Positions 18,476 through 26,625 of a stretch of 64,000 bases of DNA are shown here, one piece after another. Every line of letters begins with the position of its first letter. Position 1 is the first letter of the stretch. The notes beneath the pieces are model-generated. The model was given only the letters and a program-made list of their open reading frames with translations, searched no databases and had not been told where the DNA came from. Both the position numbers and the translations under genes were made by a program. The stretch lies in assembly GCF_051859565.1 (NCBI RefSeq), contig NZ_JBHYFK010000002.1:1-64000 (forward strand), in the 5' to 3' direction. Source of the DNA: Glycocaulis sp051859565 (GTDB lineage Bacteria; Pseudomonadota; Alphaproteobacteria; Caulobacterales; Maricaulaceae).

Positions 18476-19927
18476 TCACCCCTCCATGCCGGCCTCGGAA
18501 ATGACCGTGCGGAAATAGCTGACCATGCCGGGCAGGGCGTCGATGCGGATGCGCTCATTATCGCCGTGGATGCGCGACAGATCATCCATCTCCATACGCA
18601 TGGGCGCATAGCGGTAGATATGGTCGGCCACATCCTTGAAGGCGCGCGAATCCGTGGCCGCCGTCAACAGGTTAGGCACCACCGGCGCGCCTTCGGGCAG
18701 ATGGCTGACCGCCGCGCCCGCAATGATCTCCCAGGCCCGGCCAGATGTGGCACTGATCGGCGGAGCGTCGGAGATGCGGCCCACCGGCTCTATCGTCACG
18801 CCATCGAGATGGCTGACCGCGCCGCGCATATGGGCCAGCGCGCTCTCAGCACTGTCGCGCGGGTGCAGGCGCAGATTGATGACCGCACGCGCCTCCTGCG
18901 GCAGAACATTGGCGACCGTGCCGCCGGTGATGATGGTCGGGGCGATGGTGGTGCCGATCGTGGCTCTGGTCGCGTCATCCTCCATCATCTGGCCCCGCAG
19001 GACCGAGCCGAAGAGGACAGGGCGCGCCATCACGAAGCCCGCCATCCCGTCCATTTCCGGCGCGAGCGCGCGCATCATGTCGGGCACCGGATGGTCGATG
19101 CGGTGCTCGAACGGATTGTCGACAATAGCGTTGACCGCGCGGGAAAGCAGCCCGATGGCCGTCTCCGGTGGCGGGGCGGAGGAATGCCCGCCGCGCGCCC
19201 GCGCGGTCACTTCCACCGAGAGAAAGCCCTTTTCGCCCACGCCTATGAGGCCCACCGGCCCGCCCGTCATCGGGAAGGTCTCGATTGAGGTGCCGCCTTC
19301 ATCCAGCACGAACCAGGCGCGGCGGCCTTCGCTTTCCAGCCGCTCTGCCATCGCAATCGCGCCGGTGCCGCCCACCTCCTCATCATGGCCAAGCCCGATA
19401 TGGATGGTGCGCTCCGGCGTGAAGCCCTCTTCCAGCAGGGTCTCCATCGCGGCTACAGCCATGACGAGGAAGCCCTTCATGTCGAGCGTGCCGCGCCCCC
19501 AGACATAGCCATCGGCAATCGTGCCGGAGAAGGGCGGGTGGTCCCACTGGTCTTCGGTACCCGGCTCCACCGGCACCACGTCCTGGTGGGCGAGGATGAC
19601 GATGGGGTCGAGCGCGGGGTTCGTACCCTCCAGCGTGTACCAGAGCGAGCCGTGCAAAATGTCCTCCGGGCTCATGCGCTCATGGACCAGCGGGAAGCTG
19701 GCCGCCAGCCAGTCCCGGAAGGCGTCGAACTCGGCCCGGCTGGCATCGGGGTTGCCCATCTCGGAAATGGTCTCGAACCGGATCGCCTCACCCAGCGTCA
19801 GGGCCAGCGCCTCTGCGGATCGGGTGGAGGGGTTTGGCTCAATGGCGTCCGGCGTAGCGGGCGGCTGCGCACAGGCGGTCAAGGCCAACAGGCCCGCGCC
19901 CGCAATGGCTGCGATGTTGAGTTTCAT
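18476..19927 (-). CDS. M20 family metallopeptidase lipoprotein
   Basis: From the ATG at 19927 the protein has 483 residues and begins MKLNIAAIAGAGLLALTAC, a lipoprotein signal with lipobox LTAC. The body is an M20 di-zinc peptidase: IVILAHQDVVPVEPGTEDQW (first His/Asp), GYVWGRGTLDMKGFLVM (bridging Asp), GLGHDEEVGGTGAIAM (Glu pair), and a dimerisation domain with GHSSAPPPETAIG. Related enzymes are carboxypeptidase-S-like and act on short peptides or acylated amino acids. Position at the envelope is inferred from the lipobox. An ATG nine codons upstream has no signal-type start. Confidence 0.9.
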   Translation of the reverse strand: MKLNIAAIAGAGLLALTACAQPPATPDAIEPNPSTRSAEALALTLGEAIRFETISEMGNPDASRAEFDAFRDWLAASFPLVHERMSPEDILHGSLWYTLEGTNPALDPIVILAHQDVVPVEPGTEDQWDHPPFSGTIADGYVWGRGTLDMKGFLVMAVAAMETLLEEGFTPERTIHIGLGHDEEVGGTGAIAMAERLESEGRRAWFVLDEGGTSIETFPMTGGPVGLIGVGEKGFLSVEVTARARGGHSSAPPPETAIGLLSRAVNAIVDNPFEHRIDHPVPDMMRALAPEMDGMAGFVMARPVLFGSVLRGQMMEDDATRATIGTTIAPTIITGGTVANVLPQEARAVINLRLHPRDSAESALAHMRGAVSHLDGVTIEPVGRISDAPPISATSGRAWEIIAGAAVSHLPEGAPVVPNLLTAATDSRAFKDVADHIYRYAPMRMEMDDLSRIHGDNERIRIDALPGMVSYFRTVISEAGMEG

Positions 19928-20009
19928 GGCCTGGCCCTCCCCGGCGGTTCTCATTGTTCGCCTGGAAGGCTAGAACGCGGCTGAGGAAACGCCAAGCGAT
20001 GAGGACGCC

Positions 20010-20915
20010 ATGAGCACCACCGAGACAGACCTGCCGCCAGAGCCCAAGGGCCGCGTGCTGATCATTGCCGGATCGGATAGTTCGGGCGGGGCGGGCATAC
20101 AGGCCGACATCAAGGCGGTGACGGCGCTGGGCGGCTATGCGGCGACGGCGATTACCGCGCTGACCGTGCAGAACACGAAGGGCGTGAGCGCCGTTCACGG
20201 CGCGCCGCTGGAGATCATTTCAGGCCAGATCGCGGCGGTGCTGGATGATATTGGCGCGGACGCGATCAAGACCGGCATGCTGGCCAGCAAAGAGGTGATC
20301 GAGACCGTGATCGCCGCGCTGGACGAGGCGGGCGCCGAGCTGATCCCGCTCATCGTTGATCCGGTGATGGTGGCAAGCTCCGGCGCGCGCCTGATTGAGG
20401 ACAGCGCGGTGGAGGCGCTGAAAGAAAAGCTGATCCGCCGTGCCACGCTGGTTACGCCCAACGTGCCTGAGGCCGAAGCGCTGACGGGTATCAAGATCGA
20501 GGATGTGGATGGCCAGCGCGAGGCGGGCGAGGCGCTATTGAAGCTTGGCGCGCGGGCAGCTCTCATCAAGGGCGGGCATCTGGAAGGGGCCCAGGTGATT
20601 GACGTGCTGGTGACGCGCAATGGCATGCGCATCTTCTCCCGCCCGCGCATCAAGACCCGCCACACGCACGGCACGGGCTGTACGCTGGCGAGCGGCATTG
20701 CTGCCTTGGTTGCGCAGGGCGCGCCGCTGGACAAGGCGGTGGAGGAGGCGGGCGATTATCTGCACGAGGCGATACGGCGCGCGCCGGGCTTTGGCTCAGG
20801 GGCCGGGCCTGTCCATCATGGCTGGCCGCTGGATGGTGAGCCGGTGTCAGAGGCGCCCTCCGGCCCGCTGGCCGCCGGGCTTGCCGGACTGGCGGGACTG
20901 ACCAGGGAGCCATGA
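20010..20915 (+). CDS. thiD: Hydroxymethylpyrimidine (phosphate) kinase ThiD
   Basis: This 301-residue ribokinase-fold enzyme phosphorylates HMP and HMP-P to HMP-PP for thiamine synthesis. The substrate motif AGSDSSGGAGIQADIKAV is at about residues 20-37, then TALTVQNTKGV, IVDPVMVASSGA, VTPNVPEAEALTG, and the anion-hole/ATP motif HTHGTGCTLASGIAA. The C-terminus is about 30 residues longer than typical and Gly/Leu/Ala-rich. The last 100 bp overlap the convergent PDZ lipoprotein gene. No TPP riboswitch is seen upstream. Confidence 0.95.
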   Translation: MSTTETDLPPEPKGRVLIIAGSDSSGGAGIQADIKAVTALGGYAATAITALTVQNTKGVSAVHGAPLEIISGQIAAVLDDIGADAIKTGMLASKEVIETVIAALDEAGAELIPLIVDPVMVASSGARLIEDSAVEALKEKLIRRATLVTPNVPEAEALTGIKIEDVDGQREAGEALLKLGARAALIKGGHLEGAQVIDVLVTRNGMRIFSRPRIKTRHTHGTGCTLASGIAALVAQGAPLDKAVEEAGDYLHEAIRRAPGFGSGAGPVHHGWPLDGEPVSEAPSGPLAAGLAGLAGLTREP

Positions 20916-21802
20916 GTTTCCGCCTGCACGAGCAGGTGCGCGGCCAGAGCGATCTCGGCCTCTGAAGGGGTGCGCCAGCGCGGCGCGGCATGCTCGGGCC
21001 CGCGCCCGGCAAGCTGGTCCATCGCATCAACACCAAGGGCAAAGCGGACAATATCCGGGCCTTGCAGGGCGCGCTCCAGAATCGGGGGCAGGGGCTGGTG
21101 GCGGGCAATGTGGCGCGCGAGGACCAGCGCCATGTACTGGCGCAGCCTGTCATCCGGTGTCACGGCTGCAAAGGCCCGGTCGACGAACAGCGTATCGCCG
21201 GCCATCCAGACGGCCTGCCGGCGCCCGCCTGCCAGATCAATGCTCACAAGCCGGACTTGCGCGGCGCAGGCGGGCTGCGGGATCAATACCAGCTCGATGC
21301 CCTCATCCCCGCGCTGCACGCGCAGATGCGTTTCGCCCCGGCGCAGGGCGTCGGGCAAGGTGCGGGCACGCAAATCATCATGCCAGCGGGCATTGGGCTC
21401 GCTCCAGCGCCCGTTCAGGCTGAGCAGAACATCGCCTGGCATCAGGCCTGCCCCGGCGGCCGGGCTGCCTTCGGCGACGATCCAGACCGCCGCCCGCGGA
21501 TCTGCGCCATACGCCGCCCGGACATGATCGCGCTCGCCTGCCTGCCAGTCGGCGATATGGGTGGTGATGAGGCCGCTATAGGGGTGGTTCTGGGGACAAT
21601 GGCGTGCATTGGCGATGATGAGCGGCGCGGCCAGCGCGAGGATGCGGGCCTGCAGCCGGGTCTCGTCCGCCAGGGCAAGGCGGGGCTCCAGACCGGGCGT
21701 CAGCGGGGCCGTGAGGGTCGTGCAGGCGGCGAGACACAGCATGGCAGCGCCGGTCAGAATACCGGCGGTCAGTCGTTTGCAGGGTAAAGCCGGACCGTTC
21801 AT
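20816..21802 (-). CDS. PDZ-domain lipoprotein of unknown function
   Basis: Starting at the ATG at 21802 gives about 328 residues: a lipoprotein signal (KRLTAGILTGAAMLCLAAC), then a helical region. A PDZ-like domain follows at about residues 100-185, with AVWIVAEGSPAAGAGLMPGD and VLLSLNGRW. The C-terminal part (FVDRAFAAVTPDDRLRQYMA, LVLARHIARHQ) resembles the layout of M48-type periplasmic proteins, but no HExxH is present. The Ser/Pro/Ala-rich tail overlaps thiD by 100 bp on the opposite strand. It is probably a non-catalytic envelope protein. Confidence 0.7.
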   Translation of the reverse strand: MNGPALPCKRLTAGILTGAAMLCLAACTTLTAPLTPGLEPRLALADETRLQARILALAAPLIIANARHCPQNHPYSGLITTHIADWQAGERDHVRAAYGADPRAAVWIVAEGSPAAGAGLMPGDVLLSLNGRWSEPNARWHDDLRARTLPDALRRGETHLRVQRGDEGIELVLIPQPACAAQVRLVSIDLAGGRRQAVWMAGDTLFVDRAFAAVTPDDRLRQYMALVLARHIARHQPLPPILERALQGPDIVRFALGVDAMDQLAGRGPEHAAPRWRTPSEAEIALAAHLLVQAETHGSLVSPASPASPAASGPEGASDTGSPSSGQP

Positions 21803-21938
21803 TAACCCCAGCGTGGATTCGCTGTGCAGTGGTTTCAACCGGAATCTGGCCGCGTCCGCAAACTGAGCATTTGACGTGGGCGGATGTGCGTCCTACGCCA
21901 GCGCCCATTGATCAATGCCTTCAGCACGGATTTGCCCC

Positions 21939-23090
21939 ATGCCGAGCCAGCCCTCGATCCGCCCGTCCGATCCGCGTTTCTCCTGCGGCCCCACACGGAA
22001 GCGTCCGGGCTGGGAATTGCCGGCGCTGGGCACCGGCTCGCTGGGGCGCAGCCACCGGGCGAGCCTTCCCAAGCAGCGTCTGGGCGAAGCGATAGAGCGG
22101 GCAGGCGCGATCCTGGAAATCCCGGCCGATTACCGCGTCATCATCACGCCGGCTTCGGACACGGGCGCGTTTGAAGCCGCGATGTGGTGCATGCTGGGCG
22201 CGCGGGGCGCGGATGTGTTCAGCTGGGATGCGTTCGGTGATCGCTGGCTGAAAGATGCGCAAAACGAGCTGAAACTGCCGGATTTGCGCGTGTTTCACGC
22301 GCCTTATGGCGGTCTGCCGGACCTGTCACAGGCGGAACCGGCGCGCGATATTCTCTTTACCTGGAATGCCACGGCCGCAGGCCTGAAAGTGCCGCATGCG
22401 GACTGGATTTCGGATAAACGCGAAGGCCTTACCTTCTGCGATGCCACGTCTGCGGCCTTTGCGATGGATTTGCCGTGGGACAAGCTCGATGTGACGAGTT
22501 TCTCCTGGCAGAAATGCCTTGGCGGAGAGGCGCAGCACGGCATGATCGTGCTTTCGCCGCGCGCGCGGGCGCGCTTGCGGGACTGGCGGCCCGCATGGCC
22601 GGTGCCGGGGATATTCTCGCTCTTTGATGCCGCCAATGAGCAATCGGCCATGTTCGAGGGCTCGACCATCAACACGCCCTCATTGCTGGCAACGGAAGAC
22701 TTTCTCGATGCGCTTCGCTGGGCGGCAAGAGAGGGCGGGCTTTCCGGCCTCATCGCGCGCTCACAGGCCAATCTCGCCGTGCTGGAGGCATGGGTGGAGC
22801 GCACGCCCTGGATCGATTTCGTCGCCCAGGACACCGCCCTGCGCTCGAACACCTCGGTGACGCTGAAATTTGCCGGGCCCGGCACGGCGGACTTCGATGA
22901 CGAGGCCCTGCGCGCGCTCACAAAGCGTATGACGCAGCTTCTGGAGCGCGAGGGCGCGGCGCTGGACATTCTGCCCTATCCCAAGGCCCCGCCGGGCCTG
23001 CGCATCTGGTGCGGCCCGACCATCGATGCCGACGATCTGGCCGCCCTCTGCCCCTGGCTCGACTGGGCGTATGAAGAGGCGAGGGGGTAG
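21939..23090 (+). CDS. serC: Phosphoserine aminotransferase SerC (alphaproteobacterial type)
   Basis: From the ATG at 21939 the protein is about 383 residues, opening RPSDPRFSCGPTRKRPGW as in alphaproteobacterial SerC. It converts 3-phosphohydroxypyruvate and glutamate to phosphoserine for serine (and sometimes pyridoxal) synthesis. The PLP-Lys is in TSFSWQKCLGGEAQHGM, with DATSAAFAMDLPW carrying the pyridine-contacting Asp and FEGSTINTPSLLATED near the phosphate site. An upstream start at 21915 adds eight residues and cannot be excluded. serA is not in the window. Confidence 0.92.
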   Translation: MPSQPSIRPSDPRFSCGPTRKRPGWELPALGTGSLGRSHRASLPKQRLGEAIERAGAILEIPADYRVIITPASDTGAFEAAMWCMLGARGADVFSWDAFGDRWLKDAQNELKLPDLRVFHAPYGGLPDLSQAEPARDILFTWNATAAGLKVPHADWISDKREGLTFCDATSAAFAMDLPWDKLDVTSFSWQKCLGGEAQHGMIVLSPRARARLRDWRPAWPVPGIFSLFDAANEQSAMFEGSTINTPSLLATEDFLDALRWAAREGGLSGLIARSQANLAVLEAWVERTPWIDFVAQDTALRSNTSVTLKFAGPGTADFDDEALRALTKRMTQLLEREGAALDILPYPKAPPGLRIWCGPTIDADDLAALCPWLDWAYEEARG

Positions 23091-23170
23091 GAAGGTTAGC
23101 GGCGAAGTCGCTCAACCATTGTCATGGCCCGGTTTATCCGGGCCACCCATGCCTGAGAGTTGCAGTGTCG

Positions 23171-23271
23171 CCCTCGTCCTTCGAGACGCACTTCGTGCTC
23201 CTCAGGATGAGGGGAAAAGCACACTAAAGCCCTCATCCTTTCGGAACGCGGTGGCGCTCGAAGGACGAGGG
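23171..23271. repeat. Long-hairpin intergenic repeat, copy 2
   Basis: CCCTCGTCCTTCGAGACG (23171-23188) and CGCTCGAAGGACGAGGG (23255-23271) form the outer arms and CTCAGGATGAGG / CCCTCATCC the inner arms, matching the copy at 18361-18466. It is flanked by a GGCCCGG-TTTAT-CCGGGCC hairpin (23126-23144) and by CCGGAGGATGACAA (about 23304), which also ends the repeat block near 13310. It fills the space between the convergent serC and hslV genes. Confidence 0.85.
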
Positions 23272-23321
23272 CCAGAGGCATGGGTCCCCCGGATCGCTTC
23301 GCGACCGGAGGATGACAACCT

Positions 23322-23873
23322 CTACCCCAGCCGCTCCACGGTCAAATTCCCGTTCGAGAACACGCAGATTTCGGCGGCGATCTCCATCGCCTTGCGAGCG
23401 ATCACTTCCGGGTCTTCTTCGTAGGAGAGGAGCGCGCGGGCCGCTGATAGCGCGAAATTGCCACCCGACCCGATGGCCGCAATCCCGTGTTCGGGCTCCA
23501 GCACATCGCCCGCCCCGGTGATGAGGAAGGTCTCGTTCGCGTCGGCCACGATCAGCATGGCTTCAAGGCGGCGCAGATAACGGTCCGTGCGCCAGTCTTT
23601 GGCCAGCTCCACACACGCCCGCGCCAGCTGCCCCGAATGGGCTTCCAGCTTGCCTTCAAGGCGCTCAAAGAGGGCAAAGGCGTCGGCGGTGGCCCCGGCA
23701 AAGCCAGCAATCACCTTGCCGCCGCCAATCCGGCGGACTTTCCTGGCGGAGGATTTGACCACCGTATTGCCGATGGAGACCTGTCCATCGCCCGCCATGG
23801 CAACGGCATCGCCCTTTCTCACGCAGATAATGGTGGTACCCCGCCAGCCGGGAAAGGCGCGCTCTTCGCTCAT
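23322..23873 (-). CDS. hslV: ATP-dependent protease subunit HslV
   Basis: This 183-residue threonine peptidase forms the proteasome-like core that works with the HslU ATPase. The mature N-terminus should be Thr13 after a 12-residue propeptide (FPGWRG|TTIICVRKGD). GDGQVSIGNTVVKSSARKVR, GFAGATADAFALFERLEGKL, and IGSGGNFALSAARALL are strong family motifs. AAGGACGAAAAGCC precedes the ATG at 23873. Unusually, no hslU lies next to it: serC and repeats occupy the downstream side and valS diverges upstream. Confidence 0.96.
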   Translation of the reverse strand: MSEERAFPGWRGTTIICVRKGDAVAMAGDGQVSIGNTVVKSSARKVRRIGGGKVIAGFAGATADAFALFERLEGKLEAHSGQLARACVELAKDWRTDRYLRRLEAMLIVADANETFLITGAGDVLEPEHGIAAIGSGGNFALSAARALLSYEEDPEVIARKAMEIAAEICVFSNGNLTVERLG

Positions 23874-24033
23874 GGCTTTTCGTCCTTCGTCAGTCATCTG
23901 GTGACAGACATGGCCGGTGCAGGAGGTCAGCGCAAGGCTTGACGCTGGCGCGGCCCGGTTTGACGGGACACGAAAATCGTCTAGGAGAAGCGGCTCTCCG
24001 CAAGACCGCACCGCCAGAGATGAAGGCCGCCCC

Positions 24034-26613
24034 ATGAAGCCGTTTCCTGATCGCTACAAGCCGCAAGACGCTGAAGAGACATGCAATGCGCGCTGGCTGA
24101 AGGACGAGGCCTTCAAGTGGGATCCGTCACTGCCCGCGGACAGCGATTACGTGATCGACACGCCGCCGCCGACCGTCTCCGGCACGCTGCATGTCGGCCA
24201 TGTCTACAGCTATACCCAAGCCGACATCATGGCGCGCTATTTCCGGATGGCGGGCAGGAACGTGCTTTACCCTATCGGCTGGGACGATAACGGCCTGCCG
24301 ACCGAGCGTCTGGTGGAGAAGAAGAAAAAGGTACGCGGCGGCACCATGGCGCGCGAGGAATTCGTTGCGCTCTGCCGCGAGGTGATCCCCGAATACGAGC
24401 AGCAATTCCGCGATCTCTTTACCCGGCTCGCCCTGTCGGTCGACTGGAGCCGGGAGTACCAGACGATTTCGGATGAAAGCCGCACCGTCTCGCAAATGTC
24501 CTTCCTGGACCTCTACAAGAAGGGCCTGCTGGAGCGCCGCCTTGAACCCACCTTGTGGGATCCTGCGGATCGTACCGCCATTGCGCAGGCCGAGGTGGAA
24601 GAGACCGAGCGCGAAGGCAAGCTGAACTATGTCGCGTTCGAGATTGAAGGCGGCGGCGAACCGGCTGTTATCGCCACCACGCGCCCGGAGCTGATCGCGG
24701 CCTGCGGCGCGCTGATCATCCACCCGGAGCATCCGCGTGCAAAAGAACTGATCGGCAAACGCGCCATCACGCCGCTTTACGGCGTGCCGGTGCCGATTGT
24801 CGCCGATGAGACGGTGGACCCTGAAAAGGGTACCGGCATGGTGATGTGCTGCACGTTCGGCGATGTCACCGACATCCAGTGGTACCGCACTCACAAGCTG
24901 CCGCTTCGCATCGTCATCGGGCCGGACGGCAAGATGATCGAGCACCTCGATATCGGCTCTGACGAGTGGCCGAGCGTCAATGTAGAGGGCGCGAAGGCGA
25001 CTGTAACCGCGCTGGCCGGCCAGAAGGCGGAAGCGGCCAAGGCCGCCATTATCGAGATGCTGCGCGAGAAGGGCGTGCTCCTGAAACAGGAGGCGACCCA
25101 TCAGGTAATCCCGGTCGCCGAGCGTTCAGGCGCGCCGCTGGAGATCATCGTCACGCCGCAATGGTTCATCCGCACGCTGGACTTCAAGGAGCAGATCCTC
25201 GCCAAGGGCCGGGAGATCGTCTGGAAGCCGGAATACATGCGCCAGCGCTTTGAAAGCTGGGTTGAGGGCCTGAAATGGGACTGGGCGATCTCGCGCCAGC
25301 GCCATTTCGGCGTGCCGCTTCCCGTCTGGTATTCGCGCCGTCCGGGTGAAGAGGGCAAGGTCATCGTGCCCGAAGCCGCCGACCTGCCCGTCGATCCCAT
25401 GGTCGATCTGCCGCGCGGCTATAGCCGTGACGAGGTGGAGGGCGAGCGCGACGTGATGGACACCTGGGCGACGTCTTCGGTCAGCCCGCAGCTCGTTACC
25501 CGCTCGATCAACGACGATCTGGCGCTGGACATTGATGTCCACAAGCGTCTCTTCCCGATGAGCCTGCGTCCGCAGGCCCACGAGATCATCCGCACCTGGG
25601 CCTTCTACACCATCGTGAAGGCGCTCCATCACGAACAGACCATTCCGTGGAAAACCATCGCGATTTCGGGTTGGTGCCTTGCCAGCGACGGCTCGAAGAT
25701 GAGCAAGTCCAAGGGCAATGTGATCGATCCGATCAAGCTGCTGGACGAGTATGGCGCGGACGCGGTGCGCTACTGGACCGGCACCTCGCGCCTCGGCCAT
25801 GACACGGCGCTGGCGCCCAACGTTCTCAATCAGGGCAAGCGCCTCGTTACCAAGCTGTGGAATGCGGTGAAACTCGCGCACATGGCGCTGGAGCAGGCGG
25901 AAGTGTCGCCCGTTTCGCCCAAGGCCGATATCGAGGCAGGCCACATCACCCATCCGATGGACAAATGGCTGCTGGGCGAGCTTTCCGAAACGGTTGAGAA
26001 AGCGACCAAGGCCTTTGAATCCTACGAGTACGCGCAGGCCTTGCGCGTAACGGATGATTTCTTCTGGCGCACCTATTGCGACAATTATCTGGAGATCGTG
26101 AAAAGCCGCACCCGGTTTGAAGGCAAGCCCGATGCCGGTCAGCTCTCTGCCCTGCACACGCTCTGGCATGCCAGCATCATCCAGCTGAAACTGTTTGCGC
26201 CCTTCATCCCTTATGTCACCGATACGCTGCACGATGTGCTGGCGGGCGGTGAGGGAGCTGATACGCAAACCCTCCACGCCCGCGGTCACTGGCCGAAGCT
26301 GGACGAGCAGGCGGACAAGGACAGCTTCCGCGCCGAGGGCGATGCGTTCGTGTCGATCCTTGCCGGTGTGCGCAAGGTGAAGAGCGAACTTCAGGTCTCG
26401 ATGAAGGCGCCGGTTCAGGTGCTCACGGTCGTCAGCGATGCTGATGGTGACATTGCCGGCCTGATCGGCCCGGTGACGGAGGATCTAAAGGCCGTCACCA
26501 ACGCGCTGGAAATACGCATGGGGCTTGCACCGTCGGACGCGCGTGTTTCGCGTTCACCCGATGAGCGCTTCGAGATCGCACTGGAAATGGCGCCCGCACA
26601 GGACGGCGCGTAA
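24034..26613 (+). CDS. valS: Valyl-tRNA synthetase, archaeal/rickettsial type
   Basis: This 859-residue class I synthetase charges tRNA-Val. HIGH is HVGH at 53-56 in PPPTVSGTLHVGHVYSYTQ, and KMSKS is at 555-559 (SDGSKMSKSKGNVIDP). The stretch GWDDNGLPTERLVEKK is the archaeal-type signature; common bacterial ValRS instead has a DHAGIATQ-like motif. The editing domain (ATTRPELIAACGALIIHPEH) is present, and the anticodon-binding domain is near 680-800. The long C-terminal coiled-coil arm of ordinary bacterial ValRS is not obvious. The ATG at 24034 follows GAAGG. Confidence 0.95.
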   Translation: MKPFPDRYKPQDAEETCNARWLKDEAFKWDPSLPADSDYVIDTPPPTVSGTLHVGHVYSYTQADIMARYFRMAGRNVLYPIGWDDNGLPTERLVEKKKKVRGGTMAREEFVALCREVIPEYEQQFRDLFTRLALSVDWSREYQTISDESRTVSQMSFLDLYKKGLLERRLEPTLWDPADRTAIAQAEVEETEREGKLNYVAFEIEGGGEPAVIATTRPELIAACGALIIHPEHPRAKELIGKRAITPLYGVPVPIVADETVDPEKGTGMVMCCTFGDVTDIQWYRTHKLPLRIVIGPDGKMIEHLDIGSDEWPSVNVEGAKATVTALAGQKAEAAKAAIIEMLREKGVLLKQEATHQVIPVAERSGAPLEIIVTPQWFIRTLDFKEQILAKGREIVWKPEYMRQRFESWVEGLKWDWAISRQRHFGVPLPVWYSRRPGEEGKVIVPEAADLPVDPMVDLPRGYSRDEVEGERDVMDTWATSSVSPQLVTRSINDDLALDIDVHKRLFPMSLRPQAHEIIRTWAFYTIVKALHHEQTIPWKTIAISGWCLASDGSKMSKSKGNVIDPIKLLDEYGADAVRYWTGTSRLGHDTALAPNVLNQGKRLVTKLWNAVKLAHMALEQAEVSPVSPKADIEAGHITHPMDKWLLGELSETVEKATKAFESYEYAQALRVTDDFFWRTYCDNYLEIVKSRTRFEGKPDAGQLSALHTLWHASIIQLKLFAPFIPYVTDTLHDVLAGGEGADTQTLHARGHWPKLDEQADKDSFRAEGDAFVSILAGVRKVKSELQVSMKAPVQVLTVVSDADGDIAGLIGPVTEDLKAVTNALEIRMGLAPSDARVSRSPDERFEIALEMAPAQDGA

Positions 26614-26625
26614 GCCAGCGCGGCC

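Noticed and set aside
20010..20915. TPP riboswitch ahead of thiD or thiE
   Set aside because: The leaders at 19928-20009 and 43440-43625 contain no CTGAGA plus ATGCCxGCG pair.
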